Shown here piece by piece: positions 17,082 through 26,155 of a stretch of 64,000 bases of DNA (positions within the stretch are counted from its first letter, which is position 1; every line of letters begins with the position of its first letter). Source of the DNA: Kalymmatonema hyalinum WJT4-NPBG1 (GTDB taxonomy: Bacteria > Cyanobacteriota > Cyanobacteriia > Cyanobacteriales > Nostocaceae). Both the position numbers and the translations under genes were made by a program. A model generated the notes under the pieces. That model worked only from the letters and a program-made list of their open reading frames with translations. It did no database searches and had not been told where the DNA came from. The DNA is taken from NCBI GenBank assembly GCA_019359075.1, contig JAHHIB010000027.1, positions 1 through 64,000 of the forward strand, read 5' to 3'.

Positions 17082-17801
17082 AATTATTTCCCTTTTTATG
17101 GTTTTTTTGGTTGCGAATTACCACACCTGCTGGTTTAGGATCTGAATAATTTGACTAAGAATGCGTCTTCGCTAAGTAACTACTTCTTCAAAGTTCTCGA
17201 TTCCAAAAACAGAGCCATCTAAATTTCCATCCTTTGAAGTTCCTCACCCGCGCGATGGGCGATGGGCAAAGCCGCGCCAAGGGCGATCGCCACAACCAGT
17301 GATTTTTCCTGCCTATGTTTGGGCTGGGGAGCTAGACATCCAAACCTTTTAGGTGATAGGACAAAGGTGAGTTCGATACATTCTGCGTCTACGTCATCCG
17401 CTATAACCCTGGATGGCAAGACCTTGGTAAGTGGGAGTGCCGACAAGACTATCAAGATGCAGGCGAATGTCTTAGAGGGGGTGGGGTGTGACTCAACAGT
17501 GGCTTAGCAAGCAACGAGTGCAAGAAACAAACCAGCTAAACCTAAGAAAATTTCACAAATATATAGGTTTTGGATATAGGTTTTGGTACTGTGAATAGTT
17601 TATATTTACCGAGTAAGTGGCGTTAGATATGGGAGGAATCGCTGCACAGTTCTAACAATTCACCCTCTAGTATCATAATCAACAGACGTAGCCGTCACTT
17701 ACTGCATATAAAAAGTCATCATTTCTGCTAAATTGCAAGCGTTTGAGTCTAAACTGAAAAGTCCGTGTTCCGGAATACCTCTAGCTTTAACATCAGCAAT
17801 C
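17082..17801. other. Intergenic region with a WD40 remnant
   Basis: 720 bp without an intact gene. It holds HIP1-containing repeats (about 17250-17295), a degenerate WD40 blade (listed separately) and the serA upstream region. ORFs 17219-17455 (-) and 17262-17507 (+) are not genes. Confidence 0.55.
17397..17456 (+). pseudogene. Degenerate WD40-repeat fragment
   Basis: The frame reads SAITLDGKTLVSGSADKTIKMQ, close to the cyanobacterial WD40 blade consensus (AI-PDGKTLVSGSADKTIKLW). Only one blade is left, flanked by unrelated sequence. It is best read as a relic of a WD40-repeat gene, such as those of cyanobacterial signalling proteins. Confidence 0.65.
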
Positions 17802-19382
17802 ATGTCTAAAGTTCTTGTCTCCGATCCAATTGACCAGGCTGGGATTGATATTCTCTCCCAAGTCGCCACTGTAGATGTCAAAACAAATCTCAAACCAGCC
17901 GAACTCATAGAAATCATTGGTGAGTACGACGCGCTCATGATTCGTTCTGGTACCCGTGTTACCCAAGAAATTATTGAAGCTGGGACGCAGTTAAAAATCA
18001 TCGGTCGTGCTGGTGTCGGTGTGGATAATGTGGATGTCCCCACCGCCACGCGCAAAGGAATTGTGGTCGTTAACTCTCCAGAAGGGAACACGATCGCCGC
18101 CGCCGAACACGCGCTAGCTATGATGCTGTCTATGTCTCGCCACATCCCTGATGCCAACGCTTCAGTGAAACGCGGTGAGTGGGATCGCAAAAGTTTTGTC
18201 GGAGCCGAAGTATACAAAAAAACCCTGGGTATTGTAGGCTTAGGTAAAATTGGCTCCCATGTTGCCGCTGTTGCCAAAGCAATGGGGATGAAATTGTTAG
18301 CTTTCGACCCCTTCATTTCCACCGAAAGGGCAGAACAAATTGGCTGTCAATTAGTAGATTTGGATTTATTGATACAGCAAGCAGACTACATCACGCTGCA
18401 TATTCCCAAAACTCCAGAAACCACCCACTTAATTAACACCGAGAGATTGGCAAAAATGAAACCCACCGCCCGCATTATTAACTGCGCTCGCGGTGGGATC
18501 ATTGACGAAGAAGCTTTAGCAGTCGCTCTTAAAGAAGGGAAAATTGGCGGTGCGGCATTGGATGTGTATGAGACAGAACCCTTGGGCGAGTCCTCATTAA
18601 GATCACTGGGGAAAGAAGCTATCCTGACTCCACATTTAGGCGCTTCGACAACAGAAGCACAAGTCAATGTGGCAATTGATGTTGCTGAACAAATTCGCGA
18701 TGTGTTGCTGGGACTTCCTGCGCGTTCAGCGGTGAATATTCCGGGACTGAGTCCTGACGTGATAGAAGAACTCAAACCCTATATGCAGCTAGCGGAAACC
18801 TTGGGTAACTTGGTGGGACAGTTGGCTGGTGGACGAGTGGAATTGCTCAATATCCGGCTGCAAGGCGAACTGGCTACAAACAGGAGCCAGCCTTTGGTAG
18901 TAGCATCTCTCAAGGGTCTACTTTACAAAGCCCTGCGGGAACGGGTGAATTACGTTAACGCCAGCATTGAAGCAAAAGAGCGCGGAATTCGCGTTATTGA
19001 AACGCGGGATGCTGCGGTGAAAGACTACGCAGGTTCCCTGCATCTGGAAGCTACAGGTTCTTTGGGAACTCATGCTGTTACGGGTGCTTTGTTAGGTGCG
19101 GGGGAAATCCGCCTCACCAACTTAGACGATTTCCCTATTAACGTTCCCCCTAGCCCACATATGCTATTCACCCTGCACCGTGATATGCCAGGGATTATTG
19201 GCAAACTCGGTTCCCTACTTGGGAGTTTTAATGTCAATATTGCTAGTATGCAGGTAGGTCGCAAAATCATTCGTGGTGATGCGGTGATGGTTCTCAGCCT
19301 TGATGATCCCTTACCTGATGGGATTTTACCTGAGATTACTAAAGTGCCTGGCATTCGTGATGCATATACAGTAACTCTATAA
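17802..19382 (+). CDS. serA: D-3-phosphoglycerate dehydrogenase
   Basis: SerA catalyses the NAD-dependent first step of serine synthesis from 3-phosphoglycerate. The start is ATG 17802 (MSKVLVSDPIDQAGIDIL), giving 526 residues, the usual long cyanobacterial form. Visible parts are the Rossmann motif TLGIVGLGKIGSHVA, the catalytic Arg in NCARGGIIDE, the Glu region in ALDVYETEP and the catalytic His in LTPHLGAST. An allosteric-substrate-binding domain follows, and a C-terminal ACT domain (LFTLHRDMPGIIGKLGSLLGSFNVNIASM) binds regulatory amino acids. The tracked ORF starts 23 codons earlier without family support. It is followed by a hairpin and prmA. Confidence 0.96.
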   Translation: MSKVLVSDPIDQAGIDILSQVATVDVKTNLKPAELIEIIGEYDALMIRSGTRVTQEIIEAGTQLKIIGRAGVGVDNVDVPTATRKGIVVVNSPEGNTIAAAEHALAMMLSMSRHIPDANASVKRGEWDRKSFVGAEVYKKTLGIVGLGKIGSHVAAVAKAMGMKLLAFDPFISTERAEQIGCQLVDLDLLIQQADYITLHIPKTPETTHLINTERLAKMKPTARIINCARGGIIDEEALAVALKEGKIGGAALDVYETEPLGESSLRSLGKEAILTPHLGASTTEAQVNVAIDVAEQIRDVLLGLPARSAVNIPGLSPDVIEELKPYMQLAETLGNLVGQLAGGRVELLNIRLQGELATNRSQPLVVASLKGLLYKALRERVNYVNASIEAKERGIRVIETRDAAVKDYAGSLHLEATGSLGTHAVTGALLGAGEIRLTNLDDFPINVPPSPHMLFTLHRDMPGIIGKLGSLLGSFNVNIASMQVGRKIIRGDAVMVLSLDDPLPDGILPEITKVPGIRDAYTVTL

Positions 19383-19397
19383 AAAGAATGAAAAACC

Positions 19398-19440
19398 AAG
19401 GGTAAAGGATGAAGTAGGAATTTTTTCATCCTTTACCCTT
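19398..19440 (+). terminator. 16-bp hairpin between serA and prmA
   Basis: AAGGGTAAAGGATGAA pairs perfectly with TTCATCCTTTACCCTT around an 11-nt loop. No good U-tract follows, so it may be an attenuator, a processing site or a REP-like repeat rather than a full terminator. prmA starts 20 bp later. Confidence 0.55.
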
Positions 19441-19459
19441 CATACTTCATACTTTAGAT

Positions 19460-20383
19460 ATGGCAAACACTTGGTGGGAATTACAAATTTTATCTGATCC
19501 AGAGCTAGAAGATTCCATCTTTTGGCGGCTGGAAAATTTTGGTTGTCGCGGAATCGCTAGTGAGAGAAAAGGAAATAACTTGTTGATACGGAGTTATTTG
19601 CCGGAATTTCAAGCGCAGCTTTCTTCTTTAGATGAACTTTCACAGTGGCTGCGTCAAGATGCTCTTTCTATGGGATTTTCTATACCGACTGTGCAGTGGG
19701 AGTTGATTGATGAGCAAGATTGGGCAACTAGTTGGAAACAATATTGGCAACCCCAGGAGATAGGCGATCGCTTCCTCATCAACCCTGCATGGCTACCAGT
19801 ACCAGAAAATTCTGATCGTCTCGTTCTTCGTATGGACCCTGGTGTAGCATTTGGCACAGGCGACCATGCGACAACCCAGTTGTGCTTGGAATCATTGGAA
19901 AAGCAGTTGATTAACCCTCCTAACTCGGAAGGGGGTGTGGTCATTGCGGATATTGGTTGTGGTTCTGGTATCCTTTCGATAGGGGCGCTGCTGTTGGGAG
20001 CAAAGAAAGTCTATGCAGTAGATACTGATCCCTTGGCGGTAAAATCAACCGCAGAAAACCTCGCGCTCAACCTTATCAGTCCAGAAAGGTTAGTGGTGGC
20101 GGAGGGGAGTGTAGAGGTTTTGACAAAACTGATTGAACAACCAGTCGATGGTATCGTCTGCAATATTTTGGCAGATGTGATTATAAATTTGGTTCCACAG
20201 ATGAGTGCGATCGCCGAAGGCGGGGCTTTGCCCATCGCCAAACCCAGCAGTTGGGGTATCTTTAGTGGCATTTTAGTTGAGCAATCCAAAGCCGTCTGCG
20301 ACAGCCTAGAAAAACATGGCTGGGTTGTTGCAAGCGTGTTGCCGCGCAAAGAATGGTGTTGTATTAATGTGCGGCGTTCTTGA
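19460..20383 (+). CDS. prmA: Ribosomal protein L11 methyltransferase
   Basis: PrmA methylates lysines and the N-terminus of ribosomal protein L11 using S-adenosylmethionine. The 307-residue protein shows the N-terminal L11-binding domain, then [20 protein letters not shown], the SAM motif [28 protein letters not shown] and the NILADVI motif. Near residue 253 it contains [21 protein letters not shown], where relatives normally read AIAKP-SWGIFSG. The eight extra residues correspond to 24 bp with an inner palindrome (GGCGGGGCTTTGCCC) and an ATCGCC duplication, typical of a short repeat inserted in frame. The enzyme is probably still functional because the insertion is at a loop. Confidence 0.94.
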   Translation: MANTWWELQILSDPELEDSIFWRLENFGCRGIASERKGNNLLIRSYLPEFQAQLSSLDELSQWLRQDALSMGFSIPTVQWELIDEQDWATSWKQYWQPQEIGDRFLINPAWLPVPENSDRLVLRMDPGVAFGTGDHATTQLCLESLEKQLINPPNSEGGVVIADIGCGSGILSIGALLLGAKKVYAVDTDPLAVKSTAENLALNLISPERLVVAEGSVEVLTKLIEQPVDGIVCNILADVIINLVPQMSAIAEGGALPIAKPSSWGIFSGILVEQSKAVCDSLEKHGWVVASVLPRKEWCCINVRRS

Positions 20384-20755
20384 GCAGTCCTAAAAAAGGA
20401 CGGCAAAACCACTGTCCAATCAAGATGATATAGCCTTTTTCAATTGAGTGCAATACAGAAGGCAGTGCGTTGCGAGCAGCGCCCTTGGTAGGGCTTCGCC
20501 GTGAGCGCTCAGCCGAACGGTTTCCCGACCCAGGCGGCTGCGAGGTCTCCTCCGTTATAGCAACTGCCGTCAGGATTGTAGGGGCACGCCTTGCCGTACC
20601 CCTAAGAGTGGTGTACGCAACACCAGAACCGCAATAAATGCGCTTTTTTATGCTCCTTTCATTGAAGTTCGGTAATCATTATTTATTAGGTGATAAAAAC
20701 CGGATTATCACTCACTTTATTGTTCAATAACATAAGAATCAAAGCAAGTTAAACG
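20384..20755. repeat. Repeat-rich intergenic region upstream of the hsp20 gene
   Basis: From about 20460 to 20545 there is a GC-rich dispersed repeat (GCGTTGCGAGCAGCGCCCTTGGTAGGGCTTCGCC...). A second motif follows at 20575-20610 (TGTAGGGGCACGCCTTGCCGTACCCC), an imperfect palindrome. Neither is coding. The remaining AT-rich part (20640-20755) should contain the heat-shock promoter, but no CIRCE element was recognised. Confidence 0.5.
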
Positions 20756-20797
20756 CTGAATTAATTAAAGAAAATCCTATTCAGAGGAGAGAAAACA
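20756..20797 (+). promoter_or_regulatory. Possible RNA thermometer in the hsp20 leader
   Basis: The Shine-Dalgarno sequence (AGAGGAGAG) can pair with an upstream anti-SD: TCCT (20775-20778) with AGGA (20785-20788). An outer or alternative pairing is CTGAA (20756-20760) with TTCAG (20780-20784). Short anti-SD hairpins of this type control small heat-shock genes in some cyanobacteria. The stems are short, so this is a suggestion only. Confidence 0.4.
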
Positions 20798-21250
20798 ATG
20801 GCATTAGTTCGTTGGAATCCTTGGCAAGAAATGAACTCCTTACAACGTCAAATGAACAGCTTATTTGATGATATGCTCGTACCATCAGCATCTGTTGAAA
20901 GAAATTTCCCTAGAATTCCTGCTGCTGAGTTGCAAGAAACAGCAGAAGCTATCCATCTCAAGCTAGAACTTCCAGGAATAGAAGCTAAAGACTTGGATGT
21001 GCAAGTCACACAAAACGCTATTTCCATTAAAGGTGAGCGTAAGTCAGAAACCAAGACTGAAGAAAAGGGTGTTACCCGCAGTGAATTCCACTACGGTAAA
21101 TTCCAGCGCGTGATTCCTTTACCGGCTCGTATTCAAAATACCAATGTCACAGCAGAATACAAAGATGGTATTTTGAATTTGACACTTCCTAAAGCTGAAG
21201 AAGAGAAGAACAAAGTCGTCAAAGTTAACTTGGATCAAGCTGCTGCCTAA
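20798..21250 (+). CDS. Small heat-shock protein (Hsp20/alpha-crystallin)
   Basis: This ATP-independent chaperone holds unfolding proteins, and in cyanobacteria it also protects thylakoid membranes and phycobilisomes. It is 150 residues, the normal size for HspA/Hsp17-type proteins. The N-terminal segment (WNPWQEMNSLQRQMNSLFDDML) is followed by the alpha-crystallin domain (about 40-140), ending with the GILNLTLPKAEE motif and a short C-terminal extension. A strong RBS (CAGAGGAGAGAAAAC) precedes the ATG and a stem-loop terminator follows the stop. Confidence 0.95.
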   Translation: MALVRWNPWQEMNSLQRQMNSLFDDMLVPSASVERNFPRIPAAELQETAEAIHLKLELPGIEAKDLDVQVTQNAISIKGERKSETKTEEKGVTRSEFHYGKFQRVIPLPARIQNTNVTAEYKDGILNLTLPKAEEEKNKVVKVNLDQAAA

Positions 21251-21330
21251 TTGATTTTCAACAGTTATTAACTCCCTTTACCTTAAAGGCTATTTAACTT
21301 AAATGCACAGTTGGTTAGCCTAAAGGTAAC

Positions 21331-21364
21331 GCTCAGTCTCTTTTATGAGGCTGGGCTTTTTTAT
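21331..21364 (+). terminator. Intrinsic terminator after the hsp20 gene
   Basis: GCTCAGTCTC pairs with GAGGCTGGGC (two G-U pairs) around TTTTAT and is followed by TTTTTTATT. Confidence 0.75.
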
Positions 21365-21568
21365 TGACCAAAAAGCAATGCTGTACTCTTACCATGTGGT
21401 TTGTACTTTATGCAAATGACAAGCGCTGTAAGCTTGGATGTTGGAGTGTAAACTTTGACATTGCGATAATGCTTCTCAAAACCTTTAAAAATGATGTCTG
21501 CTAATGTAATCAGATAACTCAGTATATACGCTAAGCTAGCCAATGTAGCATAAAATCTTTGTGGACTT

Positions 21569-22933
21569 ATGGAATTTCAGGACTGGTTTTCTAGTCTTCC
21601 TCCTGCGTTGAGACCAGCTTACTCACTTGAAGAACCTAACCAAGCAATTCTACTTTACAAAGGAGAACTGGAAGTTGAGCAGCAGAATATAGTCACCAAA
21701 GGAAGCGGTACTGTTTACCTGAAATGGTTCCCTTACCCCCAAGTTGAATTCCATATGTCCAGCTATAACTTAGGTAGAATCGATACTGGTGAAGCTGATC
21801 TCAAGTTGTCAGAGACTGAAGGTTGGCTTAAGGTTGATATTTCGAGAATTAACGACGAGGAATTAAATCAAACCGAACATTCAATGCAAGTCTGGGGACT
21901 AACAAAACAACCTATCATCATAGGATCAGGAAATGGCTTGGCATATATAAAGTTTCACCTAACCAACTTTCATAAACTAATTGGTTCTTGTAAATCAGTA
22001 TTTATCCAAGAAGATTCCAGCAAGACTACGATTCAAAGAGTTGTCTTTGAGGCTGGGGGGTGGAGGGTAACGATAGATCAACTTGAGACAGTAAGTCAGA
22101 TATTGAATTCCCTCACCGCACAAGGAGGCTATGCTATAACTCACGTAGGAAAACTTGAAAGAACTGATGAGACGCCTTTTGCAGTAGATGAACCACGGGA
22201 CTTTTTAGAAGCTTTTTCTTACTTCCTTTCATTTATCCGAGGCTTTCAAGTTTCTCCCACTCTCCTGGTAGGCTACAATGCAAGTGAACAGCGAGTTTGG
22301 GAAGAGTGGAAATTATCGAATTCAGATCCTTGGTGGTCAGTATACTCATGGGCTTGGGGTTTAGACGGTAAGAACCTTGCAAATACTTTTCCAGGGTTCT
22401 TGAAATGGTGGCAAGATTGGGGTGAATCAGCCAAACTTGCTATTTATTGGTATCTAAACAGCAATAGAAATGTAAGCGCGATAGAAGGCTCAATTATTTT
22501 GGCACAAGCTGCATTGGAACTTATTGCATGGGTTTGCTTGGTGGAGAAAGGTAGCATTAGTGAAGAAGACTTTAATAAAAAACCGTTAAACACTACTTCA
22601 AAAAAAATAAATCGGCTTCTTGAGGAGTGTGGAATTCCTCAAGAGATTCCTTCTGATCTCACTAACTTAGCAGACTTTGAGTGCAAGCTAAAGAACAGTA
22701 ATAATGGACCGTATGCATTTGTTGAAATCCGAAATAGTATTACCCATTCAGCCCCCAACAATCGCAAAACATTTGTCAATACTTCCAGTGCAGCAACAGT
22801 TGAAGCTTGGATGCTTGGGGTATGGTATTTAGAACTTATTCTCCTAAAAATGTTCAACTATAAAGGGTCTTACTTCAAACGTAGACCAGGACATTGCTGG
22901 TATGGTGATGTAGAACCTGTCCCTTGGGTTTAA
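21569..22933 (+). CDS. HEPN-motif protein, possible defence or RNase protein (ApeA/YopA-central-like)
   Basis: This 454-residue soluble protein stands alone. The first ~170 residues are beta-rich and not assigned. The C-terminal third is helical and carries FVEIRNSITHSAPNN, which fits the HEPN ribonuclease motif R-x4-H (here R-N-S-I-T-H, with the usual polar residue after R). An upstream helix (GSIILAQAALELIAWVCLVEK) resembles the first HEPN helix of ApeA-type abortive-infection proteins. Similar cyanobacterial proteins are often annotated with a YopA central domain; I recall this but cannot verify it. No antitoxin-like partner is adjacent. Both the domain call and the defence role are inference. 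Confidence 0.55.
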   Translation: MEFQDWFSSLPPALRPAYSLEEPNQAILLYKGELEVEQQNIVTKGSGTVYLKWFPYPQVEFHMSSYNLGRIDTGEADLKLSETEGWLKVDISRINDEELNQTEHSMQVWGLTKQPIIIGSGNGLAYIKFHLTNFHKLIGSCKSVFIQEDSSKTTIQRVVFEAGGWRVTIDQLETVSQILNSLTAQGGYAITHVGKLERTDETPFAVDEPRDFLEAFSYFLSFIRGFQVSPTLLVGYNASEQRVWEEWKLSNSDPWWSVYSWAWGLDGKNLANTFPGFLKWWQDWGESAKLAIYWYLNSNRNVSAIEGSIILAQAALELIAWVCLVEKGSISEEDFNKKPLNTTSKKINRLLEECGIPQEIPSDLTNLADFECKLKNSNNGPYAFVEIRNSITHSAPNNRKTFVNTSSAATVEAWMLGVWYLELILLKMFNYKGSYFKRRPGHCWYGDVEPVPWV

Positions 22934-23088
22934 GAGTTTCATAAAGAGGAAAAAGTTGCTTTACTTCGACAAAGTGCTACTAACAACTAGAAACCTTATC
23001 CCCAGCTAATTGTAATATGTCTGAAACATAGACATAGTAGGTGTTTTCAGCAAAGTAGCACTTTTTTCTAGCTATCTCAGCTCAATCT

Positions 23089-24168
23089 CTAATAAAACCG
23101 CAAAGCATCACCTGATTGAATATCAAACCAGTGGATATTTTGGGGTGGTAAAGCCAATGTAATCTGCTGATTATTCCATTTTTGGTCTGGAGGTAACAAA
23201 GCACGCACGGTGAATGGTTCTGTTTCAGAACTTGCAACACGCACACTTACTAAATTGTGCATACCCAAGTTTTCCACCAGATAGACTTGACCTTGAATTT
23301 TCTGTGTATCATCTGGTTGTGGAATGCGGACGTGTTCTGGACGGATACCTAATATAATTTCCGGTGGTACTGTTGGTATATCTGGCAAAAGTATTTTTGC
23401 ATCACCAAGCATTGCATAACGTCCCTTACAAGGTAGCGTCAGCAAATTCATTTGCGGACTCCCAACAAATCCAGCGACAAATAAATTAGCTGGTTGGTTG
23501 TAGATGCGTTCTGGCGGGTCGAGTTGCTGGACAAGACCGTCATTGAGTACAGCCACTTTTGTGGAAAGTGTCATCGCTTCTGTTTGGTCGTGAGTCACGT
23601 AAACCACAGGGGCTTTTTGGGCGGCAAATATTTGCTTGATATCTGCACGGACTCGTTCGCGCAGAAGTGCATCTAGGTTACTGAGTGGTTCATCCAGCAA
23701 GTAAACTTGGGCGCGACGTACCAGCGCCCGACCAACTGCAACCCGCTGTCGCTGTCCCCCCGATAACTGACCAGGTTTGCGTTGCAATAATTCTTCTAAT
23801 CCTAGAAGTTTTGAAACTTCTGTGACTCGTTGTTCAATTTCAGCGCGAGGAGTTTTTTTCAGCTTCAGTCCAGAGGCTAGGTTTTCGTACACACTCATGT
23901 GAGGATAAAGTGCATAGCTTTGAAACACCATTGCCATATTGCGATCGCCTGGTCGCTTAAACGTAATATCCTCGCTTCCAAGAAATATTCGACCGCGAGT
24001 CGGTTCCTCTAACCCTGCAATCATTCGCAGTGTCGTAGATTTACCACAGCCACTTGGACCAAGTAAAGTCAGAAATTCATCTTCATCTACAGTTAAACTA
24101 ACGTCTTTAACTGGAATGACTTTGGCAGTATAGGTCTTATTTAAGTTTTTTAATTCAAGTGTCGCCAT
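23089..24168 (-). CDS. Sugar ABC transporter ATP-binding protein (MalK/UgpC/MsmK type)
   Basis: This subunit couples ATP hydrolysis to sugar import. It is 359 residues from ATG 24168 (MATLELKNLNKTY); the tracked start 25 codons earlier lies in a dispersed repeat and is rejected. Motifs are Walker A GPSGCGKST, signature LSGGQRQR, Walker B VYLLDEPLSNLDA and the switch His in VTHDQTEAM. The C-terminal ~120 residues form the MalK-type OB/TOBE region (LGIRPEHVRIPQP). It is the last gene of a leftward set made of a binding protein and two permeases, so it completes an importer. Confidence 0.93.
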   Translation of the reverse strand: MATLELKNLNKTYTAKVIPVKDVSLTVDEDEFLTLLGPSGCGKSTTLRMIAGLEEPTRGRIFLGSEDITFKRPGDRNMAMVFQSYALYPHMSVYENLASGLKLKKTPRAEIEQRVTEVSKLLGLEELLQRKPGQLSGGQRQRVAVGRALVRRAQVYLLDEPLSNLDALLRERVRADIKQIFAAQKAPVVYVTHDQTEAMTLSTKVAVLNDGLVQQLDPPERIYNQPANLFVAGFVGSPQMNLLTLPCKGRYAMLGDAKILLPDIPTVPPEIILGIRPEHVRIPQPDDTQKIQGQVYLVENLGMHNLVSVRVASSETEPFTVRALLPPDQKWNNQQITLALPPQNIHWFDIQSGDALRFY

Positions 24169-24204
24169 GATTTTTATTGCGGTTTGCAATTGGGTAAGGT
24201 AGAC

Positions 24205-24250
24205 CAAAGGAATAATGAACCACAGATGGACACAGATGAACACAGATAAA
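24205..24250. repeat. Dispersed 'cacagatgnacacagat' repeat
   Basis: The run ACCACAGATGGACACAGATGAACACAGATAAATAA is also found, extended into a palindrome, at 33325-33396. Such sequences are dispersed intergenic repeats in many filamentous cyanobacteria. Confidence 0.7.
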
Positions 24251-24289
24251 TAATTACTTCATTCAATTGAGTTGCGCTATATCTGTTGA

Positions 24290-25171
24290 TTATCCTTTAA
24301 CAGCACCAGCAGTAAGACCTTGAATAATCTTGCGCTGGAAGAACAAAACGAGTAAAACTAACGGCAATGTGCCGACAACAGTCGCTGCAGCAATAGGACC
24401 ATAGGGAATTTCAAAAGCTGAAGCACCGCCTAATTGTGCCGCTGCAACGGGAATAGTTTTCATGTCTTCACGAGTGATAAATGTGAGAGCAAAGATAAAC
24501 TCATTCCAGGCAAAAATAAATGTGAGAATTCCAGTCGTCACCAAAGCAGGAATCGTCATAGGTAGTAATATTTGCAATAGCATTTGCAAAGTGTTGTAGC
24601 CATCTACTCTTGCGGAATCTTCCAAGTCTTTTGGTAACTGCTGAAAAAAGCTGCGTAACACCAAAATTGTCAAAGGTAAATTAATAGCAGTGTAGGGAAT
24701 AATCAGCGCTAGATAATTGTTGCCTAAATGCAACTTTTGGATAATTTCCAATAGTCCTAAGAATAATAAAATTCCAGGGAATAAAGTCACAATCAGGATA
24801 GCTGCAAGGATGGCTTTTCCACCCCAAGGACGCAACCGTGCTAAAGCGTAAGCAGCAGGCGCACCCAGCGCTAAAGATAAAGCTGTGGAAATAATCGAGA
24901 CAAAGGCACTATTTAAGATGTAGCGCCAAAACGGACGACGAATAAATAATTCAATGTAGTGATTGAGGGTAATCCGCAAAGGAAAATAAACAGTGGGAAC
25001 TTTAGCAATATCCTGATTCAACTTAAATGAGGTCAGTAGTTGCCACATGACTGGTGCTAGGCAGAAAATGACTACTAAGGTAATTGCTACCCAAAACAAA
25101 ACGTTTTTCCCCGGATTCTTTACCTTCGTTTTTGGTTTAGGTGTGGTTAATTTTTCCTGAGTGACAGCCAT
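24290..25171 (-). CDS. Sugar ABC transporter permease (MalG type)
   Basis: This 293-residue membrane protein has six predicted transmembrane segments (for example NVLFWVAITLVVIFCLAPVMW and AILIVTLFPGILLFLGLLEII). It carries the EAA-type cytoplasmic loop (DLEDSARVDGYNTLQMLLQILLPMTIPAL) that docks to the ATPase. It forms the channel with the MalF-type partner encoded 26 bp upstream. Its place between the second permease and the ATPase fits a carbohydrate importer. Confidence 0.93.
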   Translation of the reverse strand: MAVTQEKLTTPKPKTKVKNPGKNVLFWVAITLVVIFCLAPVMWQLLTSFKLNQDIAKVPTVYFPLRITLNHYIELFIRRPFWRYILNSAFVSIISTALSLALGAPAAYALARLRPWGGKAILAAILIVTLFPGILLFLGLLEIIQKLHLGNNYLALIIPYTAINLPLTILVLRSFFQQLPKDLEDSARVDGYNTLQMLLQILLPMTIPALVTTGILTFIFAWNEFIFALTFITREDMKTIPVAAAQLGGASAFEIPYGPIAAATVVGTLPLVLLVLFFQRKIIQGLTAGAVKG

Positions 25172-25197
25172 AGAAATTTTAGCTTGGAAAATTGTAA

Positions 25198-26103
25198 TCA
25201 GTAAGAGGTATTGATTCGAGATTTGTTGAGTAAAAAACTAGCAATAGCAACGGTTACAATTAATAAAAGAAACGTCACCACCACGAGTGCAGCTCCATAC
25301 CCAAAATCCAAGTAGCGCATGACGGTAGAGTAGATATACAGTGATACCACTTCTGTTGCACCACCAGGACCACCTCCGGTCATCACAGCCATCAAATCGA
25401 AAACCCCAAAAGCCTGAGCAAACCGAAACAGCATAGCAATAAGAATTTGTGGCATTAAAAGGGGTAGAGTAATTTGATAGAAGCTTTGCCAACGTGTTGC
25501 GCCATCAATCGCGTGAGCTTCGTACAAGTCTGCTGAAATCGACTGCAAACCAGCTAGTAGTAAGATGCTAATAAATGGAGTCGTTTTCCACACATCTGCA
25601 ACTATCACGGCTATCATTGCCAATGTTGGTTCTCCCAACCAGTTAATTCCAGTTTGAATCAAACCCAGCCGCAACAGAAGGTCGTTGACAACCCCGAATT
25701 GGTCGTTAAAAATCCACGCCCAAGCAAGACCGATCAGGGCAGTCGGCAAAGCCCAAGGTAAAATGGCGATTGTACGCACCGCACCCCTGCCAAAAAACGG
25801 CTTGTTCAACACTAGGGCAATACCCAGTCCCAGCAGTAGCTCTAGCACCACTGTTGATAAAGTAAATACTGATGTTGTCCAAAAACTTTGCCAAAAACGA
25901 CCATCCCCCGCCATCCGCGCGTAATTTTCCAATCCAGAAAAGACGGGTTGCAGCTTCGTTCCCAAATTTTCTGTAAAGAAACTTAACCAAAAAGCACGGG
26001 CTATTGGATAGCCGAAGACAAACAACAGCAACAGCAAGGCGGGTAGTAAGAAAATCCACGCTGTTCGTTGTTCTCGACTTCGTATTGTTTGCATGTTAGT
26101 CAT
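25198..26103 (-). CDS. Sugar ABC transporter permease (MalF type)
   Basis: This 301-residue membrane protein has six predicted transmembrane helices and the EAA loop (DLYEAHAIDGATRWQSFYQITLPLLMPQI). The first hydrophobic segment (AWIFLLPALLLLLFVFGYPIARAFW) is typical of the MalF/UgpA group. It is short compared with E. coli MalF because it lacks the large periplasmic insert. It is co-transcribed with the binding protein 52 bp upstream and the MalG-type permease 26 bp downstream. Confidence 0.93.
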   Translation of the reverse strand: MTNMQTIRSREQRTAWIFLLPALLLLLFVFGYPIARAFWLSFFTENLGTKLQPVFSGLENYARMAGDGRFWQSFWTTSVFTLSTVVLELLLGLGIALVLNKPFFGRGAVRTIAILPWALPTALIGLAWAWIFNDQFGVVNDLLLRLGLIQTGINWLGEPTLAMIAVIVADVWKTTPFISILLLAGLQSISADLYEAHAIDGATRWQSFYQITLPLLMPQILIAMLFRFAQAFGVFDLMAVMTGGGPGGATEVVSLYIYSTVMRYLDFGYGAALVVVTFLLLIVTVAIASFLLNKSRINTSY

Positions 26104-26155
26104 GAGTCAATAGTTAATAGTCATTTGTAGAGAGGTTGCATACAACGTCTCTACA

